Positions 48,112 through 57,098 are shown, counted from the first letter of the stretch. The stretch: DNA of 64,000 nucleotides from JANMES01 sp038329865 (GCA_038329865.1 JBBQNK010000012.1:33129-97128), one strand, 5' to 3'. The notes: a model not told the origin generated them from the letters alone. Made by a program: numbers and translations.

Positions 48112-49134
48112 GTGAACTTTTCGATCCTACAGCGTTGCGCCTTGGCCGGAACGTTTCTGCTCGCCGGCGCTGCGTTGCCCGCCTTCGCCGCCGACGTTGA
48201 GCCGCTCCCCACGCAGGCCGAGTTGCATAAGGATTTTGACGCCGGCATGTATCAGCCGCTGCTTGCGAAGTTGTCGCGCGTGCTGCAGCTCAAGGGCGAA
48301 GCCGCCCGGCCGTACGATCGCATCGATTTGGAAATGCTCAAGGGCAACACGCTGATCGAGATGAAGCAGCAGGTGTCAGCCATCACCGCGTTTGAAGATG
48401 CGGTGAAATCAACCACCGATCAAACCCCGCCGAAGCAGGCGGCTGAAGCGGTCGCGACGCGCGCGCTGCTGAAGAAGTCGCCGTCGCTCACGTACACGCC
48501 CAAGGGCTCGGCCGGCGTGAAGGGCACGCCGATCAGCTTGCTCGATCTGTCGCAACGGAAGGAGGCGTTCACCGCGCTCTTCACCGACGCCCACGCCGAA
48601 GTCGCCGCCAAAGCCAAGGCCGCCGCCAGCAGCAAATCGCTCGCGCCGATCATCGCCGGCATGAACAGCATCGCCGAGCTGCGCGCGATCGAAATGATGG
48701 CCACCGATTCCGACAAATCCAGCCAGGAACTGGTCGGCCAACTCGCCGCCCAGGCGGGCAAGCTGATGGAAGAGGCGGTGAAATCCAGTGAGGCGCGCGA
48801 GAAGGTGCTGAACGAAAACGCCAACAAGCTGATCGCCAATCCCGCCCCGCCGACCGCAGTGCCGGACCCGAAATCCAAAACCAAGGGACACCAGCAGCCC
48901 GTGCAGCCGACCGTCACGACGTATCACAAGGCAGGCCTGACCTCGAATTCGATGCGCGAGCTGAAGGACATTATCGACACCAACCAGAAGATCGAGTCCG
49001 CCAGCAAGGATTTCGAAGCCGTTTCGAAAGAGCACGCCGCGACCTTCAAAACCATCGCCACCGCCGCCGACAAAACCGCGAAAACCGCGTCGGACACGCT
49101 GTCGGCCGATTACGCAGGCAATTTCGCGAAGTAA
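48112..49134 (+). CDS. Secreted helical protein of unknown function
   Basis: A 340-aa protein starting at a GTG (48112) six bases after a CGGAGG site. Residues 1-26 form a signal peptide (LAGTFLLAGAALPAFA-AD). The mature part is largely helical, Ala/Lys-rich with a Pro/Thr linker near residue 245, and ends with repeated TAADKTAKTASDTLSA-like helices, like apolipoprotein- or phasin-type coiled-coil proteins. Function unknown. Confidence 0.82.
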   Translation: MNFSILQRCALAGTFLLAGAALPAFAADVEPLPTQAELHKDFDAGMYQPLLAKLSRVLQLKGEAARPYDRIDLEMLKGNTLIEMKQQVSAITAFEDAVKSTTDQTPPKQAAEAVATRALLKKSPSLTYTPKGSAGVKGTPISLLDLSQRKEAFTALFTDAHAEVAAKAKAAASSKSLAPIIAGMNSIAELRAIEMMATDSDKSSQELVGQLAAQAGKLMEEAVKSSEAREKVLNENANKLIANPAPPTAVPDPKSKTKGHQQPVQPTVTTYHKAGLTSNSMRELKDIIDTNQKIESASKDFEAVSKEHAATFKTIATAADKTAKTASDTLSADYAGNFAK

Positions 49135-49181
49135 GCCGGCCGGTGCAGCTCCGCTCCTAGAGCAGTTCACCTTCAGGTGTA

Positions 49182-49260
49182 TCGTCATCCTGAGGTACTC
49201 CGAAGGATCTAGCCTCCCCGCGCAGTCGGCTAGATCCTTCGGAGTACCTCAGGATGACAT
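49182..49260. repeat. Palindromic repeat, family E
   Basis: GTCATCCTGAGGTACTCCGA faces TCGGAGTACCTCAGGATGAC with a GATCTAGCC centre. It lies between convergent genes. Confidence 0.92.
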
Positions 49261-49299
49261 GGATGAAAAATCGTGCGATACAAGTGAAAGTGAGACCCT

Positions 49300-49665
49300 C
49301 TAATGAGCCCCGTCGTAGAAGAATTGTTCGCGCGTGATCTTGTCGTCCTTGACGGTGTAGACAGCCACCTCTTCCAGCGCGATGCGCTTGCCGGTGGCCT
49401 TGGGGGTGACGTCCAGGGTGAAGAAGACAACGAACTGATCCGGATTCGCCCCGTTGAAGAACGGGCCGGCCACCGTCTCGCCGTTGAATGTTTTGTCGGA
49501 AACCCAGTCCTCTGATTTTTTAATCACCGGCCCCTGCCCGGCCGTCTCCTTGCCGTCGCCTTCTACGGAAACAATGTTCGGCGCGTACATGGTTTTCATC
49601 ACGTCAAAGTTCTTGCCCTGCCGGCACAACTCCACGAATTTTTTCGCGACGGTTTGAACGCTCAT
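49300..49665 (-). CDS. SnoaL/NTF2-like small protein
   Basis: A 121-aa protein with the alpha-beta cone layout of the SnoaL-like superfamily: an N-terminal helix MSVQTVAKKFVELCRQGK, MKTMYAPNIVSVEG, and a beta-sheet ending REQFFYDGAH. Such proteins are enzymes or binding proteins for small ligands. No signal peptide. Start chosen from the AAAGGAGCC ribosome binding site before the ATG at 49663-49665. Confidence 0.85.
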   Translation of the reverse strand: MSVQTVAKKFVELCRQGKNFDVMKTMYAPNIVSVEGDGKETAGQGPVIKKSEDWVSDKTFNGETVAGPFFNGANPDQFVVFFTLDVTPKATGKRIALEEVAVYTVKDDKITREQFFYDGAH

Positions 49666-49921
49666 GGCGGCTCCTTTCGAAGAAGGTCTCGTTCCCAGGA
49701 TCCGAGTCGGATCCGTGCGGTTCGACAACGTTAGGCCGCCAATTCCGGCGAATCTATTGAAACCATTCGGGAAACGAAAAACCCGCAAGTGGCGAAACCC
49801 GTGGGCTTAAATACCCAGGCCGGCGAATATTCCGTCACAATCCGGCCGGCCCTGCTTGCGGGGCGAACTGGTTCGATTACCGTGATGCGTTGCTCCTCAC
49901 CAACCTTCAGGAAAGGATTCC

Positions 49922-50284
49922 ATGAATGTCATACGGATCGTCGCCCAAATCATCGTCGCACTGGGGATATTAAACGTGTGGGTGCTGCGCTACAGCAAGT
50001 CCACCGACTATCGCGGCGCCTCGGCTGGGAACATGCGCCAGGAGTTCGCCGCGTACGGTCTGCCGTTCTGGGCGATGTGTGTGATCGGCGGATTGAAAAT
50101 CACTCTGGCGGTGCTGCTCATTGTGGGGATCTGGTTGCCGTCGCTGGTTGCGCCCGCCGCGATCGCGATGGCGGTGCTGATGACGGGGGCGATCGGCATG
50201 CACCTGAAAGTCGGGGATTCGCCGCGTAAATCGCTGCCTGCGGCGTGCATGCTCGTGCTGTCGATCCTTGCAGCGGTGCTGTAG
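49922..50284 (+). CDS. DoxX-like membrane protein
   Basis: A 120-aa protein with four hydrophobic segments (IVAQIIVALGILNVWVL, WAMCVIGGLKITLAVLL, LVAPAAIAMAVLMTGAI, SLPAACMLVLSILAAVL), the pattern of small DoxX-family proteins. The start is preceded by CAGGAAAGG. Function unknown. Confidence 0.82.
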   Translation: MNVIRIVAQIIVALGILNVWVLRYSKSTDYRGASAGNMRQEFAAYGLPFWAMCVIGGLKITLAVLLIVGIWLPSLVAPAAIAMAVLMTGAIGMHLKVGDSPRKSLPAACMLVLSILAAVL

Positions 50285-50312
50285 CTATCGACCGCATCGC
50301 TCCGCGCACCAC

Positions 50313-50648
50313 TCACCGCGCGACGGCTGCCCATATCAGATACGCATTGGCCAAGAGGTACGCCACCGCCGGCAGCATCTGCACTAACGAATCACCTATC
50401 CAGACCCGCACGCCGATCGCGATCGCCATCATCGCCCCCAGCCCCAGCGCCGCAGGCATCGCCAAGGGTGGATAGACCAGTGACAGCAGTTGCCCCGCCC
50501 CGCCCACGACCTGCAGCACCGCCAACGGCACGCGAATCCGTTTCAGCCCGTACCGCCCAAACTCCCGTCGCAACGGCGGCCAGAACAGGTACCCGATCCC
50601 AAAGAAGAGAAATGAAACGCCCGAAAAGAGAGTCAATGCGTTGATCAA
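50313..50648 (-). CDS. DoxX-like small membrane protein
   Basis: A 111-aa protein with four hydrophobic segments and a basic loop (FWPPLRREFGRYGLKRIR). Similar to the DoxX-like protein on the other strand in size and topology. Convergent with it, stop to stop about 28 bp apart. Function unknown. Confidence 0.78.
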   Translation of the reverse strand: MINALTLFSGVSFLFFGIGYLFWPPLRREFGRYGLKRIRVPLAVLQVVGGAGQLLSLVYPPLAMPAALGLGAMMAIAIGVRVWIGDSLVQMLPAVAYLLANAYLIWAAVAR

Positions 50649-50696
50649 GGATCGAGGAGTCTAGGGCGTCGCCAATGCCCCCGCCACCCAAATAGA

Positions 50697-50751
50697 AGAA
50701 GGCGACCCGTAAAAGGTCGCCTTCATGGATGCCCAGGACAGGACTTGAACC
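50697..50751. other. Left end of the island: hairpin plus tRNA 3'-end-like sequence (attL)
   Basis: GGCGACC-N7-GGTCGCC (50701-50721) is followed by TGCCCAGGACAGG and ACTTGAACC (to 50751). The complement, GGTTCAAGTCCTGTCCTGGGCA, has the T-loop and acceptor form of a tRNA 3' end with a T-arm 3' strand; the 5' half is absent. The same two parts in the same orientation lie at 63804-63856, so these are the direct repeats left by site-specific integration. Confidence 0.75.
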
Positions 50752-50808
50752 GCCTAAAAGATTGTAACACGTGCTGCCACAAGGGCTTTCGATCACTTTT
50801 TTGATGCT

Positions 50809-50843
50809 GTACCTGCAACTTCAACGAGCGTACCTGCAACTTC
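50809..50843 (+). repeat. Pair of direct repeats at the left end (arm-type sites)
   Basis: GTACCTGCAACTTC occurs at 50809-50822 and 50830-50843, 21 bp apart. The same pair with the same 21-bp spacing and direction lies at 63670-63704. Such sites inside both ends are likely recombinase binding sites. Confidence 0.75.
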
Positions 50844-50904
50844 GATTAGAACAATTTTCGATGCGATGTTAGCTTCATGACCCATCCCAAACGGGTCGAT
50901 GAAA

Positions 50905-51161
50905 ATGACAACTTTCGCCGCGAAAACGATCACGATCACTCGCCAGAAACTCTATGAGCAAGTCTGGGCAACGCCAACCCACCTGCACGACAGTCGAATT
51001 GGCTGGACAAATTGTGGCGCATGGCCTTCGACTGCCTGAAAGATACAAGCAGACTAAACGTGAGAAGGGTCAGCTGGGCACACGAACAGGCTGCCCGACT
51101 TGATCCGCTGGTGCCGTCTCCGGCTTCAGTTCTCGACAAAGACGTCAAAGATCTAAAATAA
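50905..51161 (+). pseudogene. Possible remnant of a mobile-element HTH gene
   Basis: From ATG 50905 a 44-codon frame begins MTTFAAKTITITRQKLYEQVW and resembles the ITREKLYELVW start of a DNA-binding family common on mobile elements. It ends at 51039. A second frame from ATG 51021 (46 codons to 51161) follows after a shift. Neither is complete. Family resemblance is from memory and weak. Confidence 0.3.
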
Positions 51162-51406
51162 CCGGAGACGTTCCGAAAAAGGCGACAGCATGTTCGCGTG
51201 GGAGACCCGCACAGATCGCCAGAGTGATTTCGCTCGTAATTTGTTAAATGACAGTCGCTTAATCGTTTTTGTGGCCGTGAGTTTATTTTTAACGTCTTCC
51301 AATCATTTGTAATTGTTTACGTTAAAAATTGCATTTTATAATAGTTTTAATGGATTTTTGCCGATTTATAATCAAATATACAGAAGGATAATCGTTTTAA
51401 ACGAAA
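51162..51406. promoter_or_regulatory. AT-rich leader of the fic gene with a promoter
   Basis: This stretch is strikingly AT-rich against the island. TTGTTT (51313-51318) and TATAAT (51337-51342) lie 18 bp apart and could be the promoter of the Fic gene 65 bp downstream. Nothing else was found. Confidence 0.45.
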
Positions 51407-52900
51407 GTGAGCAAGTTGAAGCCTGTCGGCTATGCCAAACTCGTTCAGCAATATGGCCTTGCCATCATTCCGAATTGGCACGAATCCGTCATAACGGGTG
51501 GTCCTGCATCTCGTGTGGAAGCCGCTGATGGGCACGTCCGCGAAGTATACCCTGCAGCCTATGACCCTGGCGATGACCTCGGAGCTCAACTCGAATTCGC
51601 CCTGAAGTACGACGGCACCAATCTGCTGATTCTTGCGAAACTGTTCGCCGTCGTATCTCAGAACGAATTGACGGCTTACGTTAAATCAAAACCGACCGGC
51701 AAATACGCCCGACGCGTCTGGTACCTATACGAGTTGTTGACCGGCCATCAACTTTCCATTGCGGACCTCAGCCAGGGCAACCACGTTGATCTTCTCGATG
51801 CCGACGAATATTACACGTCGCCCGCCCGCACCATCCAACGCCAACGGGTACGAGACAACCTTCTCGGCGATGCCAAGTTCTGCCCGACAATTCGCAGGAC
51901 TCAGAAGCTGACGCAGTTTGAGCAATCAAACTTGGGCGAGCGATGCCGTCAGATCATGCAGGATTATCCGCTCGAACTCCTCAAGCGCGCATTGAGCTAT
52001 CTGTACACGAAGGAATCAAAATCGTCATTCGAGATTGAGCACATCAAGCCTAGCGCCATGCGGACGGAACGGTTCGTCTCGCTTCTGCAACTGGCAGAGA
52101 AGGACGACTTCTTCCACAAGCAAGCTCTCATTGACCTGCAAAACCACATCGTCGATGAGCGATTTAAGGATCGCGACTACCGATCCAGCCAGAACTACGT
52201 CGGTGAATCGATCTCCTGGCAGAGCGAACGAGTACATTTCGTGTCCCCCAAGCCTGACGATCTGGCTGGGCTCATGAACGGCATGTTCGACTCCCATGAT
52301 CGGATGGATGCTGGGGCTGTTCATCCCGTCATCCATGCCGCCGTCATTGCCTACGGCTTTGTCTTCATGCACCCGTTTGAGGATGGAAATGGGCGCATTC
52401 ATCGATTCCTGATTCATAATATTCTTTCAAGGCGCGGCTTCACGCCGGCTGGAATCATGTTCCCGGTTTCGGCCGCGATGCTGAAGCGCATGGACATGTA
52501 CGATGCATCACTCGAAGCCTTCTCCAAGCCATTGATGCCGCTCATCGAATATTCGTTGGACGATCAGGGCCGCATGGAAGTTAAGAACGATACCGCTGAC
52601 ATCTATCGCTACACTGACCTTACAACTCAAGCCGAAGCATTGTTCGTGTTTATTCGCGAGACGATCGAGGTGGAACTGGTCGAGGAATTGCGGTTCCTTG
52701 TCAACTACGACAGGACCAAGCGGGCAATCCAGGAAGTGGTGGATATGCCCGATCGGCTGATCAATTTGTTCATCCGATGCTGCTTGCAGAATCACGGGAG
52801 GTTATCGAAGCGCAAGCGTAGTGAACTCTTTACCATGCTGAAGGACGAAGAAATCACAAAGATGGAAGAGGCGGTTCAGAAAGCTTATCAGCCAGAATAA
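51407..52900 (+). CDS. Fic-domain protein
   Basis: A 497-aa protein. The Fic motif is HPFEDGNGRIHRFLIH near residue 325 (HPFxxGNGRxxR), which transfers AMP or another nucleotide/phosphate to a hydroxyl of a target protein. The flap region and the inhibitory (S/T)xxxE(G/N) helix were not located. The first 280 residues include a helical domain with YARRVWYLYELLTGHQL (residues about 100-120), and there is a C-terminal helical domain. The start is GTG at 51407. Long Fic proteins on mobile islands can be toxins or regulators; which one this is cannot be told. It is the first large gene of the island. Confidence 0.88.
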   Translation: MSKLKPVGYAKLVQQYGLAIIPNWHESVITGGPASRVEAADGHVREVYPAAYDPGDDLGAQLEFALKYDGTNLLILAKLFAVVSQNELTAYVKSKPTGKYARRVWYLYELLTGHQLSIADLSQGNHVDLLDADEYYTSPARTIQRQRVRDNLLGDAKFCPTIRRTQKLTQFEQSNLGERCRQIMQDYPLELLKRALSYLYTKESKSSFEIEHIKPSAMRTERFVSLLQLAEKDDFFHKQALIDLQNHIVDERFKDRDYRSSQNYVGESISWQSERVHFVSPKPDDLAGLMNGMFDSHDRMDAGAVHPVIHAAVIAYGFVFMHPFEDGNGRIHRFLIHNILSRRGFTPAGIMFPVSAAMLKRMDMYDASLEAFSKPLMPLIEYSLDDQGRMEVKNDTADIYRYTDLTTQAEALFVFIRETIEVELVEELRFLVNYDRTKRAIQEVVDMPDRLINLFIRCCLQNHGRLSKRKRSELFTMLKDEEITKMEEAVQKAYQPE

Positions 52901-53040
52901 ACCACCTGGGAGGTACAATCGATTTGCGTGAAAGCGGCGTGAAAACTTTGGCGCCGGACGCGCAACACAATTTTCCAGACCTCACGTGCGTGCGATAATC
53001 TAAAAAGTGTAAATGTCTTTTCCGAACAAAGGGAATTTGC

Positions 53041-53364
53041 GTGATTTACAATGATTACGTCTCGTTCATGAAAGCCGTGGTATTGCCTCGTAAATCTGCG
53101 CGGCCTGATGACATTCGTCTTGATGGCCACAGAACGGGCGGTAGCCGCGAGGTCGTCGGAAAATTCAAACACGCTGATAAGGTGTGGAAGGTTCATGCCG
53201 ACACGCATTACGAACCGCTTTATCTCGCGCTCACCGCGGCATCGAAAGGTGAAGACCCTTTCATCGAAGAGGCCACGAAACGCGGTCGATGTTTATCGCT
53301 GAGTTCCGGACTCAGAACGGCCCAAACCACTTCGTTTAAGCATCTCTACATCTACGAGATATAG
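53041..53364 (+). CDS. Small protein of unknown function
   Basis: A 107-aa protein starting at GTG (53041) with little ribosome binding site. The sequence (MIYNDYVSFMKAVVLPRKSA...HLYIYEI) is soluble, and no known motif was seen. It is convergent with the nuclease gene. The ATG of the same frame at 53068 (MKAVVLP) could also be the start. Coding status is moderately sure. Confidence 0.5.
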   Translation: MIYNDYVSFMKAVVLPRKSARPDDIRLDGHRTGGSREVVGKFKHADKVWKVHADTHYEPLYLALTAASKGEDPFIEEATKRGRCLSLSSGLRTAQTTSFKHLYIYEI

Positions 53365-53385
53365 GCCGCCCGATTCAGCGTCACG

Positions 53386-54354
53386 TTAGTCCTTGAGAAT
53401 TGCGTCCAGTGGTGAGAATTCAAGGTAGCGGCGATGGAATTCGGTGAGCACCTCTGCGATCGGCGGATCTGCTACCGCCAGGCCGCGCGACACCAGCGTT
53501 TCCAGCGGGAGCAAGACGATGCGATCTCGAAACGGTTCGGCCAGTCGGCTGCGAAGCGCGTTAACCGCGTCTCTGGCTTCCTTGTCTTCTTCAAGAGCGA
53601 CGACGTAGTTAATCCACGTCGCAACGGCGTGCTTCCGCGCGTAGGCCAACGTCAACAGAAAATTGCGGGCGATCTGGTCGAATCCGATGGCGGCGCGATA
53701 GTGCTGATGACCTTCGGGCGTGAACAACCCCAATTCTTCTGCGAGGGTCCATTGCTTTGTCGTGTTCTTTGCCGGGTTCGTGCCAAGGTGGTCAGTATAC
53801 TTGGTCTCGATGCTGGCCAAGCCTGCCCGGCCATCCACGTCGTGGAAAAGGATCGCGGCGTCAAAGGCGGTCTTGTCGCCGATGTAGTCGCCAGTGGGAC
53901 GCGGAATCATTTCGACTTCCAGGCTCTCAACGGACTCGATGCGGGATTCCGAGAACATCGCGGCGACCGTACGTTGCGCGCCCATGCTCCCGCTATGGAT
54001 GCCCGCACGAAGATCGCTGAAGAGATTGAAACACATCGGCTGGCTCGAAAGCATGTTGTTGAATAGCCGGTGTTCGTCGATCGTGAGGTCGCGGTTGCCG
54101 CGCTTCTCGGCCACTTTGCTGGTGGCGTAGGCGAACGCCTGTCTGGTGATAAAATTGGCGCCCGTCGTGCGGCCGTCCACTAATGCATTGCCGACGCAGC
54201 GGCCGCTCTTATTCCACGGTCCGCAGTCCTTTTGCTTCTGGATTTCAATCCTGTACCAGCTCTGAAGCAGGCGGCAGCGCCGCATGAATGGCGAATCGCT
54301 CTTGCATTGCGGGCCGAACCGGGTCTCGATTTCGAGCCATTTACTACGAGTCAT
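53386..54354 (-). CDS. PGN_0703-family putative restriction endonuclease
   Basis: A 322-aa protein. The middle contains LSSQPMCFNLFSDLRAG and, about 50 residues on, TAFDAAILFHDVDGRAGLASIETKYTDH, the D-x(n)-E-x-K catalytic pattern of PD-(D/E)xK nucleases. This is the pattern of the PGN_0703 family as I know it. The start is the ATG at 54352-54354 that overlaps the stop of a small upstream gene; an upstream frame exists but has no support. It acts on DNA in an unknown context, and no specificity or methylase partner is adjacent. Confidence 0.82.
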   Translation of the reverse strand: MTRSKWLEIETRFGPQCKSDSPFMRRCRLLQSWYRIEIQKQKDCGPWNKSGRCVGNALVDGRTTGANFITRQAFAYATSKVAEKRGNRDLTIDEHRLFNNMLSSQPMCFNLFSDLRAGIHSGSMGAQRTVAAMFSESRIESVESLEVEMIPRPTGDYIGDKTAFDAAILFHDVDGRAGLASIETKYTDHLGTNPAKNTTKQWTLAEELGLFTPEGHQHYRAAIGFDQIARNFLLTLAYARKHAVATWINYVVALEEDKEARDAVNALRSRLAEPFRDRIVLLPLETLVSRGLAVADPPIAEVLTEFHRRYLEFSPLDAILKD

Positions 54355-54545
54355 TTCCCACCCGATTCCCGCAAATCCGTGACGGCGTTCTCCCGTCGAC
54401 GCATCCATTCCCTTTGTTGTTCACGGTACAGATTATTCAACTGCTCAACCGCGCGACTCGTTTCCGCTTCATCGCCCGCCGATGCGAGCCTTCGCTGAAG
54501 CAGGCGGCAGACATTCGGCAAAGAAATCGACCGCCGGCGTTGCAC
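54351..54545 (-). CDS. Small protein coupled to the endonuclease gene
   Basis: A 64-aa protein (MQRRRSISLPNVCRLLQRRL...LREQQREWMRR) rich in Arg and Glu with a likely coiled coil. Its stop TGA overlaps the nuclease ATG as ATGA, and there is no other good start for the nuclease, which supports both frames. A partner or immunity-type role is inference. Confidence 0.6.
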   Translation of the reverse strand: MQRRRSISLPNVCRLLQRRLASAGDEAETSRAVEQLNNLYREQQREWMRRRENAVTDLRESGGK

Positions 54546-54694
54546 GGAGATTCCCAGATCACGATGCGACCGGCCATCGCCCGCGGCGTGTCCGCTCGGG
54601 CGCTATGGCGGCCATTCGAAATGGATTCGCCGGCGATGTCATGGCGCTAGCGAGTGTTCGGTAGAACGTCGTCAGCCTACTCACGAAGGATTGT

Positions 54695-55234
54695 ATGTGC
54701 GAGTCACCTGCGAAAGCTCAACAAGGAAATACCTGCGAGCCGCGATGCGAGGAGTTCACCGGAGGAAACGATGTGGGAAACGGCATGAACAGCGACGAAT
54801 GCTACCCCCATCGAGTTGAGGACGTTTTAGACCCGACGATGACTTTCGACCCGAAGGTCGTAACGAGCGTGAAACGATTTTCGCGATCAAGACCTTGGCG
54901 AGGCACCGTGGCCGAGCGACAGAAGAAGTTCAGAAAGCTTCACGTTGAGTTAGCCAAAGCTTTAAGCGTCAACCCGCCTATCCTCATCTTTTCACGATCC
55001 GCACACGGCGATACCCGCGAAAGCTGCTACATCCTCAGCCAAGACACGATCATCCTGGTGGGTCTTTCCGTCGTCACCTTTCTGCACGAGTGGGGGCATC
55101 GACTCCACGGTCGAAGCGAGCGCGAGGCGTGTCGGTGGTCGATCAACTTATTCCGCGAATGCTTTCCCCGGAGTTTTGCTCGGTGCAGATTTGAAGGGCA
55201 TATGCTGCGACGCGGCCGGCACGATGATCCATAG
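54695..55234 (+). CDS. Zincin-like protein with HEWGH motif
   Basis: A 179-aa protein. HEWGHRLHGRSEREACRW near residue 130 has HExxH followed by a Glu about 13 residues on, in a position that could be the third zinc ligand. The preceding IILVGLSVVTFLHEW is a hydrophobic strand as in small zincins of mobile elements. Alternative start: the ATG at 54785 (MNSDECYPHR), which removes 30 residues. Divergent from the nuclease gene. Target unknown. Confidence 0.7.
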   Translation: MCESPAKAQQGNTCEPRCEEFTGGNDVGNGMNSDECYPHRVEDVLDPTMTFDPKVVTSVKRFSRSRPWRGTVAERQKKFRKLHVELAKALSVNPPILIFSRSAHGDTRESCYILSQDTIILVGLSVVTFLHEWGHRLHGRSEREACRWSINLFRECFPRSFARCRFEGHMLRRGRHDDP

Positions 55235-55270
55235 CATCAAATGGATTCGGTTTGCCGAACAACAATGCAT

Positions 55271-55276
55271 TATAAT
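55271..55276 (+). promoter_or_regulatory. Likely -10 box before a leaderless gene
   Basis: TATAAT at 55271-55276 ends 6 bp before ATG 55283. No good -35 box was found at 16-18 bp, so the evidence is weaker than for the other two leaderless candidates. Confidence 0.4.
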
Positions 55277-55282
55277 CACCGC

Positions 55283-55972
55283 ATGGGTGTCACGGACGGT
55301 AGCGTTGACGTAGATGAACTTATGGAAGATTTCTATTTGTTCATCGAAAAGTTCGAAGCGCGAGAGCACGCGCTGAAGGTGCTCGAAACTGGCGTAGTAG
55401 ACCCTTTGGAAGACGAGAACGTGCGAAGACTCTGGCGCGACAAGCGCCCGCGATACATTCGGGAACTTCAGCAATCGGCGGATAGCCTATTGCTCGTCGC
55501 AAACAAGCTCATTGTTCTCGGCACTACATTGAAGGCGGACACCTCGTCCCTAGAAAAGCTGACGAAACAACTGGCATATCGCCCATACAACGAGAAACCG
55601 CCAATCCCGCCAACAGATAACGAAGTACAAGAGGCTATCGACTGTGCAGAACGCATTCGCGCAGCGTCTCACCTTTCCCCAACTCAAGTAGACGGTACGT
55701 CGTCACAGCCTGATAGTGTCGAGACTAAATTGGCGAAGTTGACGGAACGGCAGCGCGATTTTCTGAAGGCCGCGTTTCAGTTGAACGCGCTGGACGCGTC
55801 GAATCCGAAGTTAGGCAAGGAAATCCTACGTCAAGTCGATCCGCAGTTAGACCACAATAACTACAAGAAGCTGCTTTCATTGCTGACGAAAAGTGGGTAT
55901 TTCCATACCGCCGCGCGTGGTTCCGGATATTACCTTTCAGAAATTGGGAAAAAGTGCGCATCGCGGCTTTGA
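55283..55972 (+). CDS. Unknown protein with C-terminal winged helix-like part
   Basis: A 229-aa protein starting MGVTDGSVDVDELMEDFY if the start is the ATG at 55283, just after a TATAAT. A longer frame starts at 55241. The N-terminal 90 residues are helical (LMEDFYLFIEKFEAREHALK), followed by a disordered part; residues 165-229 (LTERQRDFLKAAFQLNAL...RGSGYYLSEIG) look like a winged helix. I do not recognise the family. It precedes the AAA ATPase gene by about 135 bp and could be involved in DNA binding for the same unit. Confidence 0.65.
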   Translation: MGVTDGSVDVDELMEDFYLFIEKFEAREHALKVLETGVVDPLEDENVRRLWRDKRPRYIRELQQSADSLLLVANKLIVLGTTLKADTSSLEKLTKQLAYRPYNEKPPIPPTDNEVQEAIDCAERIRAASHLSPTQVDGTSSQPDSVETKLAKLTERQRDFLKAAFQLNALDASNPKLGKEILRQVDPQLDHNNYKKLLSLLTKSGYFHTAARGSGYYLSEIGKKCASRL

Positions 55973-56106
55973 CACCATGCAAACGTCGGTCGTAAGCGGT
56001 TCCAAATGCCACCTTCACACCACCTCAACGCCACCGACAACGGTGCGGCCTGATGCTTTAATGGTTGTCGCACGAGTCGCATTAGTCGCGTGCGCGATAA
56101 CCACCT

Positions 56107-57054
56107 ATGGCATTCTTTCAAAAAATTAACACTTACGCGGAGATGCGTAAAATCACCTCTGCCTTCGCCATGCCAGATTCCCGTCTGGGGTTTGTCGTCG
56201 TCCTCGGCAATCCGGGGATCGGGAAGACCAACACCTTCCGCAAGTCGATGGCTGATGCGTTTGTCCTTGAGTGTAACGTTACGCCATTCGGACTCTATAC
56301 CGAATTGTACGAAAATCGAAACACCGGCATCATCGTCTTGGACGACGTGGATACGCTGATGTCCACGGCGGTCGGGCTGAACCTGCTCAAGGCGCTCCTT
56401 CAAACTGACAGCACCAAGCGAGTGTCGTGGAACACCGCCGCCGCAGACAAGCTGGGTATTCCGCGATCCTTTACGACCAGCGCTCGGATGATGATGTTCG
56501 CGAACAAGCTCGGCGCCCATGGGAAAAACCTTGCTGCCGTGCTCGACCGTGGCCATCTCTATCGATTCATGCCCACCGCCGAAGAAGTCCATGCCGAAGT
56601 CGCCACATGGATGACCAAAAAAGAGATCAAGCGGACGATTCATCCGGACGTCTATGAGTTCATTGGGAAGAATCTGCGACGGATCGTGCGCCCTACCTTC
56701 CGGGACTATGTCCGAGCGTCCGAACAACTGGCAAGCGGCCTGGGGTGGAAGATCAACCTGACCGCGCGCTGGGACAAAGACCCCAAACTGACCGCCGCCG
56801 CCGAAATACTGCGTCTTGCCAATGAAGGCGATCCGACCCTGGCGACTTCGGAACAGCGCGCCGCACGGTTCGCCGCATGGGGACATGGCGTACGCAGTAC
56901 ATACATGCTCTATCAGGCGAAGGTGATGAAACTGCTGAATATTTCTAAGCCACCAAAGGCGCCGGCGCGCCGAGAATCGACCGGAACATCCATTGAAGAA
57001 GAGGCCGGTCAAAACATCGGACTTTCGGACCATTCCTCCTGCGACGGCATGTAG
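56107..57054 (+). CDS. AAA+ ATPase, phage/plasmid helicase-loader type
   Basis: A 315-aa protein with Walker A VVVLGNPGIGKTNTFRKS near residue 32 and Walker B IIVLDDVDTL near 77. A Sensor-1-like region TSARMMMFANKLG follows, and the C-terminal part is helical. The layout resembles DnaC/IstB-like or mobile-element AAA proteins that load or drive a replicative helicase. A primase-like protein lies in the same island, so a role in replication of an excised element is inferred. Confidence 0.82.
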   Translation: MAFFQKINTYAEMRKITSAFAMPDSRLGFVVVLGNPGIGKTNTFRKSMADAFVLECNVTPFGLYTELYENRNTGIIVLDDVDTLMSTAVGLNLLKALLQTDSTKRVSWNTAAADKLGIPRSFTTSARMMMFANKLGAHGKNLAAVLDRGHLYRFMPTAEEVHAEVATWMTKKEIKRTIHPDVYEFIGKNLRRIVRPTFRDYVRASEQLASGLGWKINLTARWDKDPKLTAAAEILRLANEGDPTLATSEQRAARFAAWGHGVRSTYMLYQAKVMKLLNISKPPKAPARRESTGTSIEEEAGQNIGLSDHSSCDGM

Positions 57055-57098
57055 CAGAACACTCAATCGGCGGGTTTGCCAAGCATGCAGTCACAACT

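Noticed and set aside
50730..50800. Complete tRNA gene at the left end
   Set aside because: Only the T-loop and acceptor 3' strand can be found; no D-arm, anticodon arm or pairing 5' strand follows on the right.
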